64,000 nt of DNA from an uncultured Acetatifactor sp. (GCA_910584865.1 CAJUCE010000003.1:62001-126000); one strand, 5' to 3'. Counted from the first letter of the stretch, positions 28,433-37,441 are shown. Notes: generated by a model not told the origin, from the sequence alone. A program made the numbers and translations.

Positions 28433-28461
28433 ATTATACCAAATTCTGCGCCGTATGGCAA
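28433..28461 (-). promoter_or_regulatory. Promoter of the DUF5717/DUF5716-type operon
   Basis: On the minus strand TTGCCA (28456-28461) and a perfect TATAAT (28433-28438) are separated by 17 bases, about 60 bases before the first gene. It lies between the ABC permease stop and the operon, so the four genes can be expressed apart from the transporter. Confidence 0.75.
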
Positions 28462-28469
28462 CTGCGTGA

Positions 28470-29309
28470 CTACTCCATATTCAGCCTGTGCTCAATCACA
28501 TGCCATGACACAAAATAAAGGCCTATTGCCACTAAAAGGTTGATCCAGAAATTAGAATAAAGAGATCTGCCCAGATAATCTCCCAGACTGGCAAACCCGC
28601 TGAAAGTCATAATACTCCGGATCAGGGAGCCTACAATCGACTCTCCCACAATGATACCTACATAGCTCACAATTGCCATCAGCACCCTGTGCTTCGCACA
28701 CAATTGTCCGATGGAAACCGCACCGAATAAAGTGGCCACCATGGAAAACGGCGTCAGCACACAAGTCAGCACCGCCATCACAACCCACAGGATCATTTCC
28801 TGGTCCAGATCGATCCCCAGCAGATAAAACAGATCATTAAATCCCCCGCCCACTTCGCCGAGAAATCTGAAAAAGGTATAATCCTTTGGCGTAACTGCCG
28901 ACACCATGGATATAAGCAGAACAAATACGGACAGATAGATGGATACTGTGAGAATCAGCACCCATAAACCGTCGATAAGCACCTTGCTTCCCAGAATCTC
29001 ATGTTTCGTCACCGGCAGCGTATGAAGCAGATACCCCTCGTCGGTATACATTGTCTTGTAAAAATGTACTCCCATATAAATCGTGATACCATAAGTCACC
29101 GCCACCAGCATTACCACATACAGTACCAATGTCAGAATTCCGAAGATATCCAGCCAGCCAAACGAGTTATAACCATATCTGTCCGGATTCCACATGGGCG
29201 TCTGAAAAGCCAGCCAGCCAAACAACGTAATCAGCGCCACGGCTCCCAGCAACAGACATCCCACTTTGGATGTACGCTTCCATTCATATTTGATTAATTT
29301 TCCTAACAT
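28470..29309 (-). CDS. ABC-2-type transporter permease
   Basis: This 279-residue integral membrane protein has about six helices, e.g. GCLLLGAVALITLFGWLAF, ILTLVLYVVMLVAVTYGI and WVLILTVSIYLSVFVLLI. It starts MLGKLIKYEWKRT, the usual opening for permeases paired with Ytr/Bce-like ATPases. The gene overlaps the end of the ATPase gene by seven bases, so the two are translated together. The substrate is unknown; related systems respond to cell-envelope stress. Confidence 0.85.
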   Translation of the reverse strand: MLGKLIKYEWKRTSKVGCLLLGAVALITLFGWLAFQTPMWNPDRYGYNSFGWLDIFGILTLVLYVVMLVAVTYGITIYMGVHFYKTMYTDEGYLLHTLPVTKHEILGSKVLIDGLWVLILTVSIYLSVFVLLISMVSAVTPKDYTFFRFLGEVGGGFNDLFYLLGIDLDQEMILWVVMAVLTCVLTPFSMVATLFGAVSIGQLCAKHRVLMAIVSYVGIIVGESIVGSLIRSIMTFSGFASLGDYLGRSLYSNFWINLLVAIGLYFVSWHVIEHRLNME

Positions 29310-30004
29310 GCAAATACCTCCCTGAAATAAGCGTCCACTGATTTTCCATGCTGTTCTCTGATATTATTCACAGATGTATACAGCACCAGGTACCCGTAGC
29401 GCATGAAAATCACCTCATCCAGCACCTGTTCGATATCTCCGATCAGATGGGTGGAGATCAGTACCGATGCCTGAGGATTATAATGATTGATAATGGTGCG
29501 CAGAATGTAATCTCTGGCGGCCGGATCCACGCCTGCAATGGGCTCATCCAGAACATAGAGATCCGCGCTCCTGCTCATGACCAGGATCAGCTGCACCTTC
29601 TCCCTGTTTCCCTTGGAGAGCGTCTTCAGCTTCGACAACGGATCGATTCTCAGGCTCTGCATCATGCCAATCGCCTGTTCCCTGGAAAAATCCGCATAAA
29701 AATCGCAGAAATAGTCTAAAATTTCGTTTATTTTCATACTTTCCGTCAGATAGGTCCTGTCCGGAAGATAGGCCACCCTCGCCTTTGTCTCCACTCCCAC
29801 CGGCTGCCCGTTGATGCGGATGCTTCCCCTGGTAGGTGTCAGCAGACCGTTTATCATCTTGATCAGCGTAGTCTTACCGCTGCCGTTGGGGCCCAGAAGA
29901 CCGATGATTTTCCCTCTCGGCAGCACCAGATTGATATTGTTCACCGCTATATTTCTCTCATCGTAAGCCTTGGTCAGCCCTGAGATCTCTATCAGCTCAT
30001 TCAT
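29303..30004 (-). CDS. ABC transporter ATP-binding protein, YtrB-like
   Basis: This 233-residue ATPase has Walker A GPNGSGKTT, a signature in the LSKGNREKVQLILVM form typical of this subfamily, Walker B LYVLDEPIAGVDP and H-loop LISTHLIGD. It energises the overlapping permease. GGAGGGAAGTAAG precedes the ATG. Ytr-type pairs are often preceded by a GntR repressor gene; here there is none, and the leader instead contains a long stem-loop (30030-30122) that could regulate expression. Confidence 0.9.
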   Translation of the reverse strand: MNELIEISGLTKAYDERNIAVNNINLVLPRGKIIGLLGPNGSGKTTLIKMINGLLTPTRGSIRINGQPVGVETKARVAYLPDRTYLTESMKINEILDYFCDFYADFSREQAIGMMQSLRIDPLSKLKTLSKGNREKVQLILVMSRSADLYVLDEPIAGVDPAARDYILRTIINHYNPQASVLISTHLIGDIEQVLDEVIFMRYGYLVLYTSVNNIREQHGKSVDAYFREVFAC

Positions 30005-30029
30005 CTTACTTCCCTCCTAGTCCAGTTCC

Positions 30030-30122
30030 GCAACAATCCGCGCAAGTACCAAGCATGGCAGAAGAAATCCTGTCACAAGTACAGTGCCAGTATTTCTTCT
30101 GGGCACTTGCGCGGATTGTTGC
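30030..30122 (-). promoter_or_regulatory. Long stem-loop in the ABC transporter mRNA leader
   Basis: The outer arms 30030-30047 and 30105-30122 are an 18-base perfect inverted repeat (GCAACAATCCGCGCAAGT on the plus strand). Inside, 30059-30068 and 30092-30101 pair perfectly over ten bases. As minus-strand RNA the structure begins about 40 bases after the predicted start site and ends about 15 bases before the ribosome site. A competing hairpin (30099-30107 with 30083-30090, AGTGCCCAG with CTGGCACT) would break both stems, so two exclusive folds are possible. It could be a leader regulator or a palindromic repeat element. Confidence 0.6.
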
Positions 30123-30167
30123 TGTTTTATTAGTTCCGCATCTGCCCAGCCTTTTGATTCTTTATTC

Positions 30168-30196
30168 AGTATACTATCAAACGGACGGGATTTCAA
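30168..30196 (-). promoter_or_regulatory. Promoter of the Ytr-like ABC transporter operon
   Basis: On the minus strand TTGAAA (30191-30196) and TATACT (30168-30173) are 17 bases apart. Transcripts would start near 30160 and carry a leader of about 155 bases that includes the stem-loop. Confidence 0.6.
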
Positions 30197-30295
30197 GGCA
30201 AAATCCCAGTTACGCCCGCCGTTCACCTTTTCCCCTCCCGACGCATATCATACTGTAATGAATGATTTATCCCTTTTGGGTAAGTGAGGACGATT

Positions 30296-31576
30296 ATGCC
30301 CGATACAACTTTAACCGCGCTGCAAGAGCAGGAAAATGAGAATACCGTCAATGCCGGCACACTGAAAATCAGTGTGGTCTCCTCTCTGGGATTGCTTCCT
30401 GTGGAAAATGCCGCCGTCTCCATATCGTATACCGGAGATCCCACAGAACCGCTCCGCATAGTCACCACCGACAATTCCGGCCGGACTCCGGTCATAGAAC
30501 TGCCCGCGCCGCCAAGGGAGCTTTCTCTCCAGCCGGAAAACGAGCAGCAGCCTTATTCCGAATACAATATTGAGGTAACCGCCGAGGGGTATGAACCGGT
30601 GCTGGTATCCGGATCAGAGATTCTGGCCGATGAGCTGTCCCTTCAGCCTATCGTGATGAATCCTCTTGCCACCACAGAGGACGAAGAAAAAGTAGTCATC
30701 ATCCCGGCCCATACGCTGTTCGGGGATTTTCCTCCAAAGATTCCGGAAGATGAAATCAAGCCCATGGCGGAAACCGGGGAAATCGTCTTAAGCCGTGTGG
30801 TGATACCGGAATATATCATCGTACATGACGGCGTTCCCAGCGATTCCACTGCCCGCAATTACTGGGTCCGCTACAAGGATTATATCAAAAATGTAGCATC
30901 CTGTGAAATATATTCCACCTGGCCTGAAAACGCCATCTATGCTAACATTTTAGTAATAATGTCCTTTACGTTAAACCGTGTATACACCGAGTGGTACAGA
31001 AATCAGGGATATGATTTCACTATTACCTCCTCCACTGCATATGACCAAAAGTGGGTGTACGGTCGAAATATCTACCGGAATATCGACTATCTTGTAGATA
31101 CTGTCTTCGCCAATTATCTGTCACGGCCCGGCGTCCGCCAGCCCATCTTTACCTCCTATTGCGACGGTAAGAGGGTGACCTGCCGGGGCTTGAGCCAATG
31201 GGGTTCCATGTACCTGGCCAGCGAAGGATATTCCGCCATCGAGATCATACGCTACTATTACGGAAACGATATGTATATCAACACTGCAGACATCATTTCC
31301 GGGGTACCTTCCTCCTGGCCCGGATATGATTTAAGCCAGGGTGCTTCCGGAGATAAGGTGCGCCAGCTCCAGATCCAGCTGAACCGGATTGCCAGAAATT
31401 ATCCTGCCATCCCCACGGTTACTCCGGACGGGATATACGGCCCCGCCACTGCAGAATCGGTCCGCATCTTCCAGGGAATCTTCAATCTGCCCCAGACAGG
31501 CGTTACTGATTATGCTACCTGGTACGAGATCTCGGAGATCTATGTAGGCGTATCGCGGATTTCAGAACCGGGATAA
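30296..31576 (+). CDS. SpoIID-like protein with peptidoglycan-binding domain
   Basis: The 426-residue product starts at ATG 30296 behind GTGAGGACGATT. Domains in order: a short acidic lead; a carboxypeptidase-regulatory-like beta domain (about 20-110; LKISVVSSLGLLPVENAAV); a SpoIID/LytB-type region (about 170-345; NVASCEIYSTWPENAIYANI, TLNRVYTEWYRNQGYDFTIT, CRGLSQWGSMYLASEGY); and a C-terminal peptidoglycan-binding type 1 domain (about 355-415; GDKVRQLQIQLNRIA, PDGIYGPATAESVRIFQ). SpoIID proteins cut stripped peptidoglycan during spore engulfment. No signal peptide or membrane helix is present, so it would act inside the mother cell or leave by an unusual route. It is a single plus-strand gene. 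Confidence 0.8.
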   Translation: MPDTTLTALQEQENENTVNAGTLKISVVSSLGLLPVENAAVSISYTGDPTEPLRIVTTDNSGRTPVIELPAPPRELSLQPENEQQPYSEYNIEVTAEGYEPVLVSGSEILADELSLQPIVMNPLATTEDEEKVVIIPAHTLFGDFPPKIPEDEIKPMAETGEIVLSRVVIPEYIIVHDGVPSDSTARNYWVRYKDYIKNVASCEIYSTWPENAIYANILVIMSFTLNRVYTEWYRNQGYDFTITSSTAYDQKWVYGRNIYRNIDYLVDTVFANYLSRPGVRQPIFTSYCDGKRVTCRGLSQWGSMYLASEGYSAIEIIRYYYGNDMYINTADIISGVPSSWPGYDLSQGASGDKVRQLQIQLNRIARNYPAIPTVTPDGIYGPATAESVRIFQGIFNLPQTGVTDYATWYEISEIYVGVSRISEPG

Positions 31577-31596
31577 GCCAGTCATTCCCGGGCCGT

Positions 31597-31630
31597 CCCC
31601 AAACAGCCGGCAGTTGCAGGCTGTTTGGGG
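31597..31630. terminator. Hairpin between SpoIID-like gene and sbcC
   Basis: CCCCAAACAGCC and GGCTGTTTGGGG form a 12-base perfect stem with a 10-base loop, between the convergent SpoIID-like gene and sbcC. There is no T run on either side, so it is a weak terminator by rule, but its position suits a two-way stop. Confidence 0.55.
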
Positions 31631-31639
31631 GCCGGCATC

Positions 31640-34600
31640 TTACTCCACCTTCACCATACTGCTGACTCCCTCTTTGTTCCTGCATTTCGTGACCGTAATC
31701 TTTTTCTCGATGCGCTCCTTCAACTCTGACACATGGGATATGATGCCCACCAGACGGTTTCCTTCCGTAAGCTGTACCAGCGCATTCATGGCCTGATTCA
31801 ATGCCTCTTCATCCAGAGATCCGAAGCCCTCGTCCACAAACATGGAATCCATCCGTATCCCGCCCGCATAGGACTGTATTTCGTCCGCCAGCCCCAGCGC
31901 CAGAGACAGAGATGCCTGAAAGGATTCGCCGCCTGAAAGCGTCTTCACGCTGCGCTCCGTTGCGTTATAGTGATCTGTCACACTCAGTTCCAGTCCGGCC
32001 TTCTCTCTGCGGCTCTCTCCGTCCTGCGCCCGCTTCAGCTCATATTGCCCGCTGCTCATGGTGAGCAGCCGCAGGTTCGCCCTCCTGATAATCCGGTCAA
32101 AATAGGTCATCTGGATATAGGTTTCCAATTCAATCTTGCGTTTGCCATTCAAAGTGCCGTTTGCAGTATCGGACAGAGCCCGCATCCACACATATTTTTT
32201 CTCCACATCCGCGATGTCCTCCTGCCGCTCCCGTACTTTGGCCAGAATGTCCTGATTCCGGTAAAGTGCCCTGTGTTTCTGATCCCTCCGCATACTCATA
32301 CTTCTCTTTTCCGACAGCAGCCGCTCCTTTTCGGCAATGACTGCTTCCTCATCGGCTTCTCCTGCTTCTCCTGCAGCCTCCAGCTGCTTTTTCAAGGTAT
32401 CGATGGCTGCTTTCAGCCTCTCATCCTGTGTGCGGCATTGGTGACAGGCCTCCTGTGCCTCCTCTAAAGCAGCCTCCAGCGCCGCCTTGCGCCCCGAAAG
32501 CGCAGAGATTTTTTCCTCGGTGACCGCCTTCGTGTCTCCCTGCAGTTGCCGATTCAAGTCAGCAATCTTCGCCTTTCGGCCGTCGGCCTGCACCTTCTTT
32601 CCCGTCAGGAAAAGTCCTGCCTGTCCAATCGCCTCCGCCAGCGCTTTGATCCCGGCTTCTTTCTCCGTCATCTGCTCCTCCAGATTCCTGCGCCTCTGCA
32701 GGGCGGCCTCACTGAACTCGATCGCAGATTCCAAGGCTTTCAGCTCCGATTCCAGTCTTTTTGTTACCCACAGGGCCACACTTCCAAGCTCTTCCTCCTC
32801 TATATCCGCCATCTCATTTTCCGCCGCAGTTACAAGCTTCTTAAGAGCTGCCTCACCTGCGGCCTCTTCTCCCTCTTCTCCTCCAAAAGACGGCGAAGCG
32901 CCGAAATAGTAAGTCTTCAGGCTCTCCAGAAGCTGCCCTTCCCTGTCCGTCTTTCTGCTCATAATGGCGGCAAGCTGCCTTTCCATCTCTCCCAGCTCAT
33001 CCTTTGTCCGGGATAGGCTTTCCTCCTTCTGCCCTCTCTCTTCCTTCATCTGTTCCCGCAGCAAGATATCTTTCTTCAGTCTCTGAGCCCATTTTGTCAG
33101 ATCTTTGAGACAGTCCTCCATCTTACAAACAAGCGTCCCTGATTGCAAAAACATCCCTTCCGAAGCCGGTCCCGCAAAATCTCTTATGCCGGCGCCTTCC
33201 TTCTGAAACAGTGCCCGGGCTTCCTGAAGCACTCCCCCGGCAGCCTCATATTCTACTATCTGCTGTTTCTCCAAGGCTTCCTTTGTGCCCCTTAGGCTTG
33301 CTGCATTTTCTTTCTGCTGTGCTGCCTGCTTTTCTGCATCCTGTTTTTTTATTCTAATGCTTTCGTCTGTACGTTTCAGTTCTTCCAGACGCCTCTGTTC
33401 CGCTTCCGCCTTTGCCAGCCGCGCATTGTCTGCCTGGCTGACAGTATCCAGGTACACGCCGATTTTCTGAAGATCGTCCTCCGGCACTTCTTCGGGCAGA
33501 TCCAGGTCCTGAAGCATACTTTTCCATTGAAGCTGTTTCTCCTCCAGCTGTCCTTTCGCCTTGAGGAAACTCTGCTGACTGTCCTGCTGACTGCGATCCA
33601 GTTCCTGTAGTCTGGCTTCCCCTTCCCTTTGCAGAACCTCCAGCTCTTTTTTACGGCTGCACTGTCTGCGGACAACCTGCAGCCTTTCCTCCAGCCGGGA
33701 AGATACAGCCGCAAGTTCCCGCCTGGCTGCTTTCAGTTTTTCCTCCAAAGCCTTGGGAGTTTCCGGGATTTCATCCTCCGCGCTTCCGGTGGAAAAACAT
33801 TCTTCCTGCTCTGCACCCCTGTCCGGGGAGGTCTCCCTCAGTGCTTCCTCCAAAAGACGCAATCCATCCAGAAATTCCCGAAAGCTAACGCCGATCTGGT
33901 TTTGATGTTCTGCCCGGCGCTGCGTGAGATGTCCTGCCTGTGCGCTGAGACGTTCTGTCTTTGCTTCCTGAGCGGAAAGATTTTTCTTGTGCCTGTCCAG
34001 CTCTTCTTTTTCGGGAACTGCCTCGGGCAGCAGCGCCAAAGAAGGATGATGTTTCGAGCCACAGACCGGACATGCCTCGCCTTCCCGGAGTTTTCTGGCC
34101 AGCAAGCCCGCCTGAGCATCCAGAAACTGTTGCTCCAGCCTTCGATAGGCATTTCCCAGACTCTCTTTTTTTGCCGAAGCTTTCCGATATTCCTCCTGAA
34201 TCCGCGCCAACTCTTCCTCGGTCTCCGACCAGTGCCCCGCTTCCGCAAGGATCTTTTGTCCGGCGGCTTCCATCCCGTCCAGCTTCTCCCGCTGCTGTTG
34301 CAAAACCACCCTGTCGGCATTTTTGTCCTTCACTTCTTCCCATTCTGCGGCGTAGGCTTTATTTTTCAGGCGCTGTTCCTGCGCCTGACCGGCACATTCC
34401 AGATAGGCCTGCTCCAGCGCCTTCGTCTGTCCCAAAAGTCCTGCACGCGCCCTCCTTTGCTGCGCGAATACTCCTGCTCTCCTCCTGCTCTCCCCGGCTT
34501 CATGACGGCAGGCTACCAATGTCTCTCCGATATTTTTCAGACACTCCTGCTCCTTTTCGTTCTCCTGTACCTGGCTTTCCAGCCGTTTTACCGTATCCGC

Positions 34601-36115
34601 CAGCTGTTCTAGAAAGGCCGTAGTCTGGGCCAGTTTTTGATCTACGGCTGCCTGCTCTTCCCGCATGTTCTCCAGGCTCTCTTTTTTCTCCTTCAGCTTC
34701 CGGCCTGTCTCTTCCACCAGGGCAAGTAAGGCGTCTCTGCCGCTCATGGCCTCAATACTCTCCAGGGATTCTCTGATCGCCGCAGTCAGTTCCTCCTCCC
34801 TCCGACGATTCCTCCCGATTGTGGCCTCCGCATCCCGCTGCCGTACAATCTCCTGCCCCAATTCTTGATTTTGCCGGTGTAAAAGCTGCCTCCGGCCCAA
34901 TATATCATTTCTGCGGTTCTCCAGACGCGCTTTTTCCTCTCCTGCCGTCTCCAGAGAACGAAAAAGCTGTCTGTCCCCTTCCAGCGCTTCCTCCAGCTGT
35001 TGTTTGTCTCCGGTCAGCTTCTCCCGGCGCGCTTCTTCATCTGCCAGTGTCTTCTCTTCCTGCAAAAGAGCTTTCTCTTCTGCCTCCAGCTCGTCAAAAA
35101 GGACTACTTTCCCTCTCTCGGCCCGGATTTGATCCTCCAGTGCAGCACACTGCAGGCTGTTTTCCTTCGCCTGTGTATAGGCGTCTTCCCTCCGGCACAG
35201 CTGTACCTGCAGCTCCTCCCGCTGCAGAAGATTGTCTGAAAGCGTCTTTCTCTGCTCCTTCACATGCAGGATATTACCGATTAATTGATCTTCTTTCTGT
35301 ATTTTACCGTCTATTTTATCCAACTCTGCTTCCATGGAACGCAGTATCTCTTTTTCCTGAATACACAGCTCCTCCAGAAGCTCCATCCCTTCGCTGACCC
35401 TTCCGTCAAAGCCTTTCTTTCGCAGCGTCATGAGCTTCCCGGCCGCAGGTTCCTCTTCACCCTCCTCACAGACAATCCCGTCCATATACTGGCTGATACT
35501 GCGCTTCAGCTCCTCATATTCCCGCCCCTGCTGCCGTACCGCATCCTTCAGCTCCTCCTGCACCTGCTGATAGAGTCCCGTATTGAAGATCTGGCGGAAA
35601 ATATGGCTTCTCTCCTCCGTCCCGGCCAACAGCAATTTCTGAAAGTCCCCCTGGGCTATCATGGCGATCTGGGTAAACTGCTTCCGGTCCAGTCCGATTA
35701 ACTCCGTCACCGCTCTGGTTACTTCCTTTGCCTTTGTAACCGGCGCCCTCCCGTCCGGATAGGTCAGCTCTGCCTCCGCCTTCTGCAGGGTGTAGCCCGT
35801 TCCTCTTCCCTTAGGACGCATGTATTCCGGATTTCGCTTTACCATATACCGTTTTCCCCCATAGGAAAAGGTAAATTCCACATAAGTAGGGGTATTGTCC
35901 CCGGCATATTTGCTGCGGAACATATCCGATTTCCGCACATCTCCGCTGGCCTCTCCGTATAATGCGAATGCAATGGCATCAAAAATCGTGGTCTTCCCGG
36001 CCCCGGTATCCCCGGTAATCAGGTACAGACCGCTTCCCCCGAATCTGTCAAAATCAATCTCCGTTCTATCCACATAAGGTCCAAATGCACTGATCACCAG
36101 TCGTACCGGCTTCAT
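31640..36115 (-). CDS. sbcC: SbcC, ATPase subunit of SbcCD nuclease, unusually long
   Basis: SbcC is the SMC/Rad50-like subunit that, with SbcD, opens hairpins and trims DNA ends. Walker A is ITGDTGAGKTT near residue 35. A zinc hook CPVCGSKHH lies at residues 682-685 between two very long coiled-coil arms. The C-terminal lobe has the signature TLSGGESFQASLSLAL and Walker B MDSMFVDEGFGSLDEE. At 1491 residues it is far longer than E. coli SbcC (about 1050); the extra length is coiled coil on both sides of the hook. The start overlaps the sbcD stop by four bases (ATGA), so the two are coupled. Confidence 0.95.
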   Translation of the reverse strand: MKPVRLVISAFGPYVDRTEIDFDRFGGSGLYLITGDTGAGKTTIFDAIAFALYGEASGDVRKSDMFRSKYAGDNTPTYVEFTFSYGGKRYMVKRNPEYMRPKGRGTGYTLQKAEAELTYPDGRAPVTKAKEVTRAVTELIGLDRKQFTQIAMIAQGDFQKLLLAGTEERSHIFRQIFNTGLYQQVQEELKDAVRQQGREYEELKRSISQYMDGIVCEEGEEEPAAGKLMTLRKKGFDGRVSEGMELLEELCIQEKEILRSMEAELDKIDGKIQKEDQLIGNILHVKEQRKTLSDNLLQREELQVQLCRREDAYTQAKENSLQCAALEDQIRAERGKVVLFDELEAEEKALLQEEKTLADEEARREKLTGDKQQLEEALEGDRQLFRSLETAGEEKARLENRRNDILGRRQLLHRQNQELGQEIVRQRDAEATIGRNRRREEELTAAIRESLESIEAMSGRDALLALVEETGRKLKEKKESLENMREEQAAVDQKLAQTTAFLEQLADTVKRLESQVQENEKEQECLKNIGETLVACRHEAGESRRRAGVFAQQRRARAGLLGQTKALEQAYLECAGQAQEQRLKNKAYAAEWEEVKDKNADRVVLQQQREKLDGMEAAGQKILAEAGHWSETEEELARIQEEYRKASAKKESLGNAYRRLEQQFLDAQAGLLARKLREGEACPVCGSKHHPSLALLPEAVPEKEELDRHKKNLSAQEAKTERLSAQAGHLTQRRAEHQNQIGVSFREFLDGLRLLEEALRETSPDRGAEQEECFSTGSAEDEIPETPKALEEKLKAARRELAAVSSRLEERLQVVRRQCSRKKELEVLQREGEARLQELDRSQQDSQQSFLKAKGQLEEKQLQWKSMLQDLDLPEEVPEDDLQKIGVYLDTVSQADNARLAKAEAEQRRLEELKRTDESIRIKKQDAEKQAAQQKENAASLRGTKEALEKQQIVEYEAAGGVLQEARALFQKEGAGIRDFAGPASEGMFLQSGTLVCKMEDCLKDLTKWAQRLKKDILLREQMKEERGQKEESLSRTKDELGEMERQLAAIMSRKTDREGQLLESLKTYYFGASPSFGGEEGEEAAGEAALKKLVTAAENEMADIEEEELGSVALWVTKRLESELKALESAIEFSEAALQRRRNLEEQMTEKEAGIKALAEAIGQAGLFLTGKKVQADGRKAKIADLNRQLQGDTKAVTEEKISALSGRKAALEAALEEAQEACHQCRTQDERLKAAIDTLKKQLEAAGEAGEADEEAVIAEKERLLSEKRSMSMRRDQKHRALYRNQDILAKVRERQEDIADVEKKYVWMRALSDTANGTLNGKRKIELETYIQMTYFDRIIRRANLRLLTMSSGQYELKRAQDGESRREKAGLELSVTDHYNATERSVKTLSGGESFQASLSLALGLADEIQSYAGGIRMDSMFVDEGFGSLDEEALNQAMNALVQLTEGNRLVGIISHVSELKERIEKKITVTKCRNKEGVSSMVKVE

Positions 36116-37386
36116 ACCGTTCCCCCTAACCTCTCGATCACATGTTTCACAAATATAGTCTGTTCTTCACTCATTGGTTGATTATTCTGCAGCTCATAAA
36201 ATTCGCCGAACAACGTAAGCTCCGATTTCTGTGCAACCGCCTGGACCGTCTCCACATCCCTGTCCTGCCTGGTCCGGCTGTTGTCATAGACCAGGCGCAT
36301 CAGATTCGGATAAATAATACGCAGTTTCTGCAGACCGTCCGGCACATCCTCCTCATCCGTCAAAGTCACCTGGACATAATCCTCCCTGTCAAATGCCTGA
36401 TAAAACTGCCTCTGCGTCACCTCCAGATAGCTTCCCCGGATCCTGCGCATATCATGCAACGGTTTCAGCGGCACCTGGGAGATCTCCATCTGTCCCTTCT
36501 CCCGCATCTCAAGTATTGTGACGGACTTCTCCTGCCCTGCCTCGGAAAAGGAGTATTTCAGAGGAGTCCCGCAATATCGCACGCTTTCCCGCTTCACGGA
36601 CTGCGGACTGTGAATATGCCCCAGCGCCACATAATCAAACCCGCAGAAAACCTCCGCGTCCACATTGTCCAGGCCGCCGACGGATACTTCTTCCGAATCA
36701 CAGCGCCCCGCCCCGGTGACAAACTGGTGCGCCACCAGAATATTGCGCTTTGTATCGTCTATCTTCATACGGTCTACAGCAATTTTTACCGCCTCCTGAT
36801 ATGTTGCCGGCCCTTCTTCCATGGAATATTCTTCTTCCGTAGAAAGATCCTCTTCCATGGAAAGTTCTTCCTGTATAAAATATCCCCCTTCCATGGAATG
36901 CTCCTTTTCCACGAAATCTTCCTTTTCCATGGAACGCTGCCTCTCCGCAAACGCAAGACGCTCTATCGCATGCCGCACCGTAGAGGGCTTCACAAAGGGG
37001 AGCAGATAAATGCATATCTCCCCATAATCATCCGCCAATTGAATACATTCCGCTTCTCCCCTGTAAACCGGAGACAGATAGACGCCCCGCTTTTTCATCA
37101 GCCGGGCGCCGAAGGCAATCCTTTCCGGAGAATCATGATTGCCGGCTACGGCAAACACCGTCTTTCCCCGGTCTGCAAGCTCCGTGAGAAACCAGTCCAG
37201 CACCTGTACGGCTTCCGCAGAAGGCACCGGCTTGTCGTAAACGTCTCCCGCAATGAGCACCGCGTCTACATGTTCACTCTCCGCAATATGTAAAATCTGT
37301 CCGAGAATATATTTCTGATCCTCCGTCATGGAGAATTCATTAACCCGCTTTCCGATATGAAGATCCGAAATATGTAGAAATTTCAT
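36112..37386 (-). CDS. sbcD: SbcD, nuclease subunit of SbcCD
   Basis: This Mre11-like calcineurin-fold nuclease shows metal motifs in MKFLHISDLHIGKRV (DxH), LIAGDVYDKP (GDxxD), VAGNHDSPER (GNHD), ILVAHQFVTG and YVALGHIHSPQ (GHxH). The 424-residue length is normal only after discounting a 42-residue repetitive insertion at residues 152-193 (units SMEKED, FVEKEH, SMEGGY and so on), which sits between the phosphoesterase motifs in what should be a surface loop. AGGAGAATATTTT precedes the ATG. It is first in the sbcDC pair. Confidence 0.95.
   Translation of the reverse strand: MKFLHISDLHIGKRVNEFSMTEDQKYILGQILHIAESEHVDAVLIAGDVYDKPVPSAEAVQVLDWFLTELADRGKTVFAVAGNHDSPERIAFGARLMKKRGVYLSPVYRGEAECIQLADDYGEICIYLLPFVKPSTVRHAIERLAFAERQRSMEKEDFVEKEHSMEGGYFIQEELSMEEDLSTEEEYSMEEGPATYQEAVKIAVDRMKIDDTKRNILVAHQFVTGAGRCDSEEVSVGGLDNVDAEVFCGFDYVALGHIHSPQSVKRESVRYCGTPLKYSFSEAGQEKSVTILEMREKGQMEISQVPLKPLHDMRRIRGSYLEVTQRQFYQAFDREDYVQVTLTDEEDVPDGLQKLRIIYPNLMRLVYDNSRTRQDRDVETVQAVAQKSELTLFGEFYELQNNQPMSEEQTIFVKHVIERLGGTV
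36808..36933 (-). repeat. Seven-unit 18-bp in-frame tandem repeat inside sbcD
   Basis: Seven consecutive 18-base units encode SMEKED, FVEKEH, SMEGGY, FIQEEL, SMEEDL, STEEEY and SMEEGP. Alternate units share TCCATGGAA exactly, so the array may be built from a 36-base double unit. Length (126 bases), unit number and the S-x-E-E-x-x pattern are the same as in the array at 1029-1154 in an unrelated gene. Confidence 0.88.
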
Positions 37387-37441
37387 AAAATATTCTCCTG
37401 TTTCCCCATAATAAGCCCCGTTTTAAGACTGTCTATGTATT

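Noticed and set aside
30017..30226. 69-codon minus-strand frame over the leader
   Set aside because: It covers the predicted promoter and the stem-loop of the ABC transporter leader; there is no ribosome site and no protein-like pattern.
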